Source: Lota lota (taxonomy: Eukaryota; Chordata; Actinopteri; Gadiformes; Lotidae). Taken from it: a stretch of 64,000 nucleotides of DNA. Location: contig JACYXH010000175.1 in assembly GCA_026745465.1 (NCBI GenBank), positions 4,570,001 through 4,634,000 on the forward strand, read 5' to 3'. The number at the start of each line of letters is the position of its first letter. Within the stretch, counting starts at the first letter, position 1. Made by a program: the position numbers and the translations under genes. This document shows, piece after piece, positions 55,708 to 64,000 of the stretch. The notes beneath the pieces were generated by a model. It was not told the origin of the DNA. It searched no databases and saw only the letters and a program-made list of their open reading frames with translations.

Positions 55708-56329
55708 CTAATGAAGATTGAGAATAGAGATAGAGTAAGAAAGGGACAATGAGAGACTTGTTAACAGCCTCTGGCTGTTTTTAGTAACTACTTCAAGTAG
55801 TCTAATGCAATTTGAGCAACTTGTTCTTTCTGCTGATGCTATTTTCCAGTTTTCTTTTTCCTGTATGTATTCTTGTTATATGGAAGACTTTTGGCAAATT
55901 AAAAATATGATGTGTCACAAAGCCCCTCAGGAACATACACAGCACAACAAAACAAAATCAATTAGATACACATTTAATTATGCATATCCACGTATTAATG
56001 ATATGGATCATACCACAAGCCACATTCAGGAATTTCACTCAATGAATACCCCTACTACTAAACTTCTGTTTGTCCTTCTAACATCTCAGGGGAACTTTTC
56101 ATTGACCTACTGACAATGCTCAATGCTGCTGTGTCCAAGAGTGTTTATTGTTTAAGGTCTCTGCCACCAGGATCCACATCAACACAGGTTTTCTACTACA
56201 TTTGTACATTATGAGGTGAAGAAGCATCAGAAAAGATTAGAAACATGACGATTGTGTTTTCAGATGTCTACCCAATGCAGAAACGCATGGCAAGACCCTC
56301 CCATCAAACACAAGGTTTGTTTTTTTGGA

Positions 56330-56485
56330 CTACGTCTACGTCAGAATGTACATATCCATATTAACCAATAAGCTTATTCTATTTCAGTTTGCACATATCC
56401 ATATTAACCAATAAGCTTCTTCTACGTCAGTATGCACATATTCATACTAACCAATTAGCTTCTTTTACATCTCTATGCACATTGT
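56330..56485. repeat. 43-bp minisatellite upstream of the opsin gene, about 3.3 copies
   Basis: Units containing CATATCCATATTAACCAATA start at 56351, 56394 and 56437 (period 43), with a fourth partial copy. They are moderately diverged. Two copies carry a CTACGTCAG motif resembling a CRE variant. The array lies about 600 bp upstream of the opsin start codon. Confidence 0.85.
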
Positions 56486-56841
56486 ATTTGATAAATTTAC
56501 ACTCAAAGAGATCTATCTCCAGAAAGAACTAGGGCCTATAGCCTATTATCATGCTATCTTCATTGTGCCCCTGTTATAGTACAGTGATACTGCCGTGATA
56601 AACAGTGCACTGTATAGTTATATATGGTGTGTATTACCATTTGCATGTGCTTACATGTTTAATATTCTTTGAACGCATATGTTGTACATAATTGTACATG
56701 AACAAAGAGACTTGCTGTTACACATGTCAGCACGTTTTGGGCCAGTGTGTTGTTGAAAAGTGCCAAGTAAACCCATTAAACCCGAACATTACCCAACCGG
56801 CAGCCTGCTGATACCGCCATACAAATGAACAGTCTGCACTT

Positions 56842-56842
<1 letters not shown>

Positions 56843-56885
<43 letters not shown>

Positions 56886-56907
56886 ACACACACACACACA
56901 CACACAC
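56843..56907. repeat. (CA)n microsatellite
   Basis: About 64 bp of (CA)n with one GA interruption. Confidence 0.9.
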
Positions 56908-58841
56908 AAATTTAGTACTGCTGACTTTCCTGCTGTGTCTTTCTCATTCTTGGTAATTTGTGCTCACAGCTACTTACATCACTATGTATTTTCTTCTGCA
57001 TGATAATGCCGTTCAAAAGAGTTCTAACAGTGACTGCATAACAAACACCGTTGATGTGTTTCTTTTGAGCAGTCAGGATTCTCCGTTTGGTGTGACCATC
57101 ATTTGAGTTAAATACCTATTCGTCTCAGATCTAGCCTCTAGTCCTACTATGATATAACAGAACTTCTGGGGGAAGAAACTGCATGGAGTAACCCCTTGAA
57201 ACTAAAATGTATAATTACAAAAACACATACAAATCAAAACAATTATCACAAAAATAAATGAAGGGTCATTTAGACTTCCTGTCTATCATGGACAGAGACA
57301 GAGCGTCATAAATCAGGATGGTCTCCAGGCTAGGATTATACTTCTAACCAACAGAAAAAGAGAGGCAGCCTCCTCTAAACATGGCATGTTCACCATAGCG
57401 TTATAACACGGTCAGCCAACTCTTGTTGTTGCTGCCGCTGTTTTTATTTATAGTTTTATTGTACTTTTGTAGCTTTATCTATGTTAATTATCTGCAGAAC
57501 CAGGCCATACATGTTTTCGTATTTTATTATCAGACACGCCAATAGAGCATGTGTACCAAATGTGGTGTCATTCCACCGGTGGTTGTTTGGAAAACACTTT
57601 CTTTTGTTTTCTCCAATTTCTGGTGCTCCAAGAGATGTTTTCATTTATTTTGTGTTCAGTTGTTATGACTGAGGGGAAAACCACCCTGTCTCATCTACAT
57701 TAGGGCACTAATTGTCAGTGTGGAAGGAAGAAATAAATGTAGAAAATATACCTCATAACATGTGTCTTACTGTCCATGGTGAATACACAATGGGAGAATA
57801 GAAAAGAGAAGGAAAATATGAAAATTAATTGCGAACCACAGAAATTGCACCTAATATTTTGTAACACGTTGGTAGGTCATTAGAGTTATGAATGTATTAA
57901 TGTGTGTGTGTGTGTGTTATTCATATCATGCAGATGTGATCTAGTATAATATAAACAATGCAAAATGAACATATAACATCAATCATTCTGTTCTTTTTCT
58001 TTTCTCAATTCATGACTACTAAATGGAAAGAATGAAAAAAACAGGCATGCTTTACATTTTGATTGACAATTTCCCAACCAGGCTACCATTTGCTTCTTTC
58101 CTTTTTCAATTTAAATGTCATGTATACAAATACTTCATTTAACATATAAAACTATATAAAAGAAGGTGTTGCCTTTATTATAAAAGCTAAAGGAAAATCA
58201 GCCGATCAGACCGATCAGTAAAAAAACATGCACTCTACATTGTTGAAGAAAATAACAGCTAGAGCAGCTTGTGTGTATGTATCTGTCTGTGTGTGTGTGT
58301 GTGTGTGTGTGAGTGTGTGTGTGTCCATGTGCAAACAATAGTCCAAGGTCAAAAAACAGTAGTAGAAAACAACAACTGAGATGCAGTCAATAATTTCGTT
58401 TGTGTGTCTGTGTGTGCGTGTCAGCCAAAGTAATTAGTCTGTCCTCTCGAACACAAAAAGATTATATAGAAGAGCAGTGGGTGGCACCGAATGGATACAA
58501 AAACAAATGTGGAGCGTTTGTCTCTCATGTACTCCATTTCATCCTTCTTAGTGGACTACGTTAAGCGATCAGCCATCAGGATCATCTCTCGACTCCAGTA
58601 GAGAAATCTCTAACACAGACTGCAGAGAAACTTGACAATGGCAATGACTGTGCTCTCTTCAGTGCTAAGCAAGAAATAAAACCAATGTGTGTTCTGACCT
58701 GCATGTCAATTGCAATCATAAACTTTTAGCAACCATTTCCCCACCTTTTTACACTGCTGTCATACACACACGCACCCGCCCGTAGGGATATCGACCATGT
58801 GACACATGGTCAACAGGCTCTGCTGATCTCGCTCCTATCAG

Positions 58842-59090
58842 CTATAGCTTCCACTCTAACAGCCCTGACAGAGGCCAGACAAGGCCTATAGCTTCCACTC
58901 TAACAGCCCTGACAGAGGCCAGACAAGGCCTATAGCTTCCACTCTAACAGCCCTGACAGAGGCCAGACAAGGCCTATAGCTTCCACTCTAACAGCCCTGA
59001 CAGAGGCCAGACAAGGCCTATAGCTTCCACTCTAACAGCCCTGACAGAGGCCAGACAAGGCCTATAGCTTCCACTCTAACAATCCTGACA
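58842..59090. repeat. 44-bp minisatellite, five full copies plus a partial
   Basis: The unit begins CTATAGCTTCCACTCTAACA and repeats at 58842, 58886, 58930, 58974 and 59018 with almost no divergence, then breaks off in a partial copy from 59062. The near-identity suggests recent expansion. Confidence 0.95.
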
Positions 59091-59192
59091 CACGTGCATA
59101 CACACACACACACACCCACACCCACACACACACACACACACACACGCCACCGCCACCTGCATTTGGCCACCGCCTAATGCATTTTAACTGCA

Positions 59193-59226
59193 GAGAAAAG
59201 GCGTGTGCAAGCACACGCCTTTTCTC
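59193..59226. other. 16-bp stem hairpin at the edge of the L1 fragment
   Basis: GAGAAAAGGCGTGTGC, a 2-nt loop AA, then the exact reverse complement. It abuts the 3' edge of the minus-strand L1 fragment. Confidence 0.9.
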
Positions 59227-59229
59227 CAT

Positions 59230-60200
59230 GTCCATAAACTACCTGTTTGGACTTTAAGATCATATTTTTCAGCTTCAGAAGTAGTGAGATTATTATATTC
59301 AGTTTGGAGCTCTCTATAAAGATCTGGCATTGGTGAAGAAGTATTACAGTATTTTCTAGTATACCTTTTGATAGATTTTACACTGTTTAATAAGCGCTGC
59401 ATGATGAATGATTTGTCGCCTGAGGGAAGCCTTTAAGGTTTCCCAAGCGATACGTTAGGAACTATGTGGAGTGTTATTTGTGTTAGGAAGGAATCTATCT
59501 GGTCATTTATAAATGTCTTAAATTTATAGGACCAAGCTGACAGGTGCCTTTGAAAGGTACACTGTCTGGGAATGTGATATCAATCCGGACTGGACAATGA
59601 TCCAAAATAACCATACTTTGGTATAGGGAGTTTGACACAGATGATTTAAGAGAATTATCCAAAAAAAAAGATATATCCTGCAAGAAGTCTACTGGGGAGA
59701 AAATGAACATTATTCAGCTGTGGGATTTTTTTCTCCTAAAGGTTACATGACTTTGCGAAATAATTAATAGCAACTGTATATAACAATGAGGAACTGTCTG
59801 GCTTTGGCCTAGAACGATCCAGCTAAGAATGTAAAACGCAACTAAAATCCCCAACCATTATCAGATGATGAGGATTGACATGAGGGAGTGTTGAAATAAT
59901 GTTCAAATTATTTGGGCCCATATATAGCCTAAAGGCCAGAATTACTGGAGTATTATAGAAATATATATGTAGAATACTATAAAACTACCTTTCGGGACGC
60001 TGTTAAAATCTGAATGAAATATTTGGCTAATCCAAATATCTGTCTGACTAATATACATATATAACCTTATATGGTTTATAAGGTGGGTCTTCTGGAGAAT
60101 TATGAATCTAGGAACTTCAGATGGGTGAAATCTTTTAATATTTTACCAAATTGTTGATACCTTTAACATTACAACTTATGAAAGACAATTAATTTGTTAC
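59230..60200 (-). mobile_element. L1-type LINE fragment (ORF2 endonuclease region), decayed
   Basis: On the minus strand, translation in changing frames gives pieces typical of the L1 ORF2 apurinic endonuclease and what follows it: SCNVKGINN, ILQKTHL, VGDFSCVL, LDRSRPK, then SDHCPV-like and PDSVPFKG near 59520-59600. Further along is RYTRKYCNTSSPMPDLYREL. Several stops and frameshifts interrupt it, and no reverse transcriptase domain follows, so it is a dead fragment. Boundaries are approximate; the right-hand limit (5' end on its own strand) is where the first motif begins. Confidence 0.75.
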
Positions 60201-60902
60201 CTTATTGACTTTGTTATACGTCAATAGAAATATAGTGATCTATAGAAACTAGGAAATTGAGAATGCTATAATGCAAATCCCCACAGTGTTGCACATGCCT
60301 TAAATGTTAAATGTGTGTGCATATAACATAACACATAATCGGTACTATAACGTAATAAAGACAAATCCAACTGTAAAAACGTTTTCCGTGAAATAAAACA
60401 ATATATAAAAGATAAGTATAGGAATTGGGATGCAGAGGAGTGATAAAAACACAAGCATTTTATTATTGGGCATCAACACAACACAAAATATTCTCCTTTA
60501 CCAACAATAAAGACTGCCTGCCTTTGTGGCTTTGTTGCCATGGATACCACTTGAAGAAAAAGGGGAGGGAAATTTTGTCACACTTCATGTTTCTCATTAT
60601 TATAGATAATGGCTACACCATGACATAAATTGCTTTTACTTACACTTTAGGCTATCCATCCAAGAAGAGACGAGGATTATAATTCAGGAGATACTTGAAC
60701 TGCGTAAAAATGGAGTTCATGGACCAGAAATCCATCGTAGAGTGCATATTCACATCCGTATAATCCTAATCCGAGATCTTTGGCAGATTAACAGATCATG
60801 GGGTGAAGATGAAGAAAGGCTTCTGCTGACAGTCAAATGACGTCTCCAATGGCAACCAAGCATACAGCCTATTAACTTCAAGGTCACCAGCCAACCTCCG
60901 GA

Positions 60903-60965
60903 ATGTGTGTGTGTTTGTGTGTGTGTGTGTATGTGTGTGTGCACAAGTGCTGTGTTTGTGTGTGT

Positions 60966-61010
<45 letters not shown>
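60903..61010. repeat. Composite (TG)n-poly(G)31
   Basis: Imperfect (TG)n running straight into 31 G (60980-61010). Confidence 0.9.
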
Positions 61011-61012
<2 letters not shown>

Positions 61013-61355
61013 AATTAAGGTACATCTGAGGCCATGACTAAATGTTTTCCCCAGGGAGTTGTATTCTGACTGATGACAAACAAAATGTCAGCATCCTTTA
61101 ACCACATCATGAGTTATGTATGAGGCTGTCACTATCCACAACACACACACACACACACGCAAACACGCACACACGGATGCACCCACACGCACACACAGAG
61201 TCCTGAATATAGGTTTGTGTTTTTATGTTTGGCAGAGGGTAGTTTAACATGATTCGAATTTGACACAAAACATGGTGTACGAAAGGAGAAAAACTCCTAC
61301 AGAACCAAGCAGGTTGTTCACGCAGACACACACACACAAAAACACACATATACGC

Positions 61356-61391
<36 letters not shown>

Positions 61392-61865
61392 ACATACACA
61401 CAAATCCGTTCACAAACACAGTGGGTGCAGTGGCGGGAAGCAGCTTTCCAGAAATGGCATTTTATATTTTTAAACTGGCCATCTGTGTCACCTGGTTGAC
61501 CAGAGACAGACGGAGGGAATAACGCATGCATGTGCATTTAAAATAGATTGTGACACGTCAACCTGCTGAACAGTTTTGCAATCATAATAAATCCAAGGGA
61601 GATCAAGATGACACTTTTCTAAAGAACATTTGTTTTCAAACTCGTGCTACTCACTTAAACGGAAAGATGAAACAGCCCTGGCAACCCACAATAAATTTGT
61701 TCTCACTGTGCTTAAACAAAATTGAAAATTTTAAACAAGTGGCCTTCATGGTTGGTTGAGCTAATTGTTCGATGGTCCCTTGTTAGGTTTACAATCTGCA
61801 GTTTCAGCTGGGAAGGGTATACTGGCTGTACTTACAGACAGAAATAGACACACACACAGACACAG

Positions 61866-61867
<2 letters not shown>

Positions 61868-61949
<82 letters not shown>
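61868..61949. repeat. (CA)n microsatellite
   Basis: About 80 bp of pure (CA)n. Confidence 0.95.
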
Positions 61950-61953
<4 letters not shown>

Positions 61954-62986
61954 ATACACACACAGATCACAGACGCATAGAAGATTGGATTCATGTCATG
62001 AGGGGTGAGATGTGGAAACCTAAATGGCAAGGTAGAGATACACACAACAGTGAGTTTCCCCTCATTAAAGAGCTATCAGCCGACCTGGCTCATGACTCAC
62101 ATCTCCGATCTCGAAGGCTTAGGGATATGTTTGCCTGCAGTGGAAAATAGGAGAACCAAAGGCACTCAGACTCCAACTTGTATCTTGACGTCCTCGGTAT
62201 TTGAAGGCGCTGTCATTTATCTTATCAAGGAGCTCTCAATTACTATGTTTGTTTTCATATTCTGGCAGGAGTTATATACTAAAATAATAATATAATAAGT
62301 ATCTTGAATAACTATCTCATGGACTACCCAAACAAAAGCCAAAATATCCCAAGATAAAGTTTTGCAGAGGTTAGTTGGACGGTGAAGGGCAGTTAGCAGA
62401 GGTGCTATCGCAGGTCACTGAGAGAAACAGGCTGACGCTGTCTTATTCTTTGTTTAATATTAAATTCCGATTGGTCGATAACGGCATTCAGCGGTCTGTT
62501 ATTTCTGAATAACAAAAAAACGCTATGAATTTCAGACCGATGTACATAGCAGCGAATATCAGACCGATATTCCTTCTCGTCGTTCCTTTTCTCAATGATG
62601 GACTTTGCATGTTACTAATTTGGTGCACTTTAAATATGTTAAGTCACATGATGCTATAAATGGCCTCAACGCATAGAAGTAGCCTCTTTAGCAGTTGGGA
62701 AGCAGTTCGTCTCCACAACGGATCTCCAGGTTCCAACAGCTTTAACCATCAGCCCCGGGAGCTGGGGCCGGAAACGGGGGAGCGGGTGTGCCAGTTCCTC
62801 CGGTGTGCTGTACTGAAACAACAGCGGTGCTCTTGCTATGTTGCAGTGCTGTGGTATGATACGTGACACACAAAGGAATCACTTTCAAACTGCAACCGCC
62901 CCTACCTGCAATGGCGTCACGGCACTCAATGCACTCTCCTTCCGAGAGTCGCACACACACGTACACACGCACACAAACACACGTAC

Positions 62987-63044
<58 letters not shown>

Positions 63045-63099
63045 GTACACTAACACACACACACACACACGTACACGCGCACACAAGCAAACACTCACA

Positions 63100-63290
63100 G
63101 GCACACACACAAGCAAACAAACAAACACAGGCACACACACACCTACATACACACAAGCAAACAAACACAGGCACACACACACACACCTACATACACACAA
63201 GCAAACAAACACAGGCACACACACACCTACATACACACAAGAAAACAAACACAGGCACACACACACCTGCATACACACAAGCTCTGTCTC
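63100..63290. repeat. 40-44-bp minisatellite inside a (CA)n field
   Basis: About four copies of a unit containing CACCTACATACACACAAGC and AAACAAACACAGGC, starting near 63128, 63168, 63212 and 63252. It grew from the surrounding (CA)n repeats at 62950-63310. Confidence 0.85.
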
Positions 63291-64000
63291 AGACACAAAC
63301 ACACGCACACACTATCTTTCTCTATGATGGATAAAATGCTGTAATACCTTTTATTTGCATTTCAACCATAACCCACACATATATATTACAGCAACAGCAA
63401 TAGTAGTACGTAGCAGTGGGTGAGTCAATTTGGTCTACAGGCTGTGCAATAGCCTGTAGACCAATAATAATTTAAATTTAAGCTTTCCCTGCTGGTCTTA
63501 TTACTTTTCCATTTCAGCACTTTGATCTTGAATGACAAGTCAGTAAGAGATAATCAATCAGCATTTTTACGGTTACGCATGTTACACACGTGCACACACA
63601 CGTACACATACATACTCATCTCTCTCATTGTACTAGGTCCCTGAGTCCCAGAGTGCCTCAATTACTGTTGTTTCGCCAACAGCTGCCGTGTAGTACGTAT
63701 ATTGACAACAACTCCTCCTTAGTACAGATGCGATTACCCCAAGAGAATATCTGACCCAAGCCAAATAACAGGATAGTCTGGTTTATTTAATGCTCAGTTA
63801 TAATTCCTAAATTATAACATCCCATAATCAAAAACAACCCACTCCAATGAATGTCAAGTGAGAAAGTGCACAACAAGATAGAAACACGTTTTACAATAGT
63901 AGGCTAATACAAATTCATCAAACTAATCAGGATATGTCGATCAATTAGGAAAATCAAGCATCCATCCTCTCAGCTCGGCTCAGACAGGATTTGAGGAGAA

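Larger units (their letters stand above)
55708..64000. other. Intergenic stretch upstream of the opsin gene
   Basis: No gene is supported. It contains the 43-bp and 44-bp minisatellites, the L1 fragment at about 59.2-60.2 kb, and long (CA)n and poly(G) tracts. The opsin promoter should lie at its left edge, just beyond 55707; no clear TATA box was identified. Confidence 0.6.

Noticed and set aside
58842-59090. CRISPR-like regular repeats
   Set aside because: The copies are contiguous tandem units without unique spacers, in vertebrate DNA.
62461-62575. Possible decayed DNA-transposon piece with repeated CAGACCGAT
   Set aside because: No inverted ends or flanking duplication could be identified.
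62742-63327. Long frames of CVCVCV or THTHTH
   Set aside because: Microsatellite translation only.

Overview
This is vertebrate nuclear DNA, almost certainly from a teleost fish. Coding exons are short and separated by GT-AG introns. Long (CA)n, (GA)n and poly(G)/poly(C) tracts are extremely dense. The mobile elements are of fish type: tRNA-derived SINEs, MITEs, an L1-type LINE, and Ty3/Gypsy LTR pieces that resemble those of salmonid-type fishes. The order within teleosts cannot be settled from the sequence alone.

Three host genes are supported, each reconstructed exon by exon with intron phases that agree. (1) rnf114, minus strand, 22865-25322, six coding exons, 227 aa: a RING E3 ubiquitin ligase. 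(2) spata2, plus strand, 27232-29557, two coding exons, 563 aa: the adaptor linking the deubiquitinase CYLD to LUBAC. The two genes are head to head, as in the RNF114-SPATA2 neighbourhood of human chromosome 20q13, and share an upstream region with CRE, E-box and NRF1 motifs. (3) A neuropsin-family (Opn5-like) opsin, minus strand, 47966-55707, five coding exons, 400 aa. It keeps the retinal-binding lysine and the NPxxY motif. It carries a double cysteine at the extracellular-loop-2 position and lacks the E/DRY motif of TM3.

Layout: 1-22.8 kb is a gene-free, microsatellite-rich stretch with a hAT-like MITE, a SINE and a possible conserved non-coding block. 22.8-31 kb holds rnf114 and spata2 with their UTRs. 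31-43.2 kb is AT-rich intergenic DNA with several perfect palindromes. 43.3-46.0 kb is a broken Ty3/Gypsy element with its 3' LTR. 47.9-55.7 kb is the opsin gene; its introns contain a solo LTR with intact target-site duplication, a SINE and a large inverted repeat. 55.7-64 kb is intergenic, with two minisatellites, an L1 fragment and (CA)n tracts.

rnf114 and spata2 both act in ubiquitin signalling (inflammatory and NF-kB control), so the shared promoter region may matter functionally; that is inference. The opsin is the most unusual gene here. Its Cys-Cys pair matches the feature known in Opn5L1 (a reverse, self-regenerating photoreceptor), and the missing DRY motif raises the question of how, or whether, it couples to G proteins.
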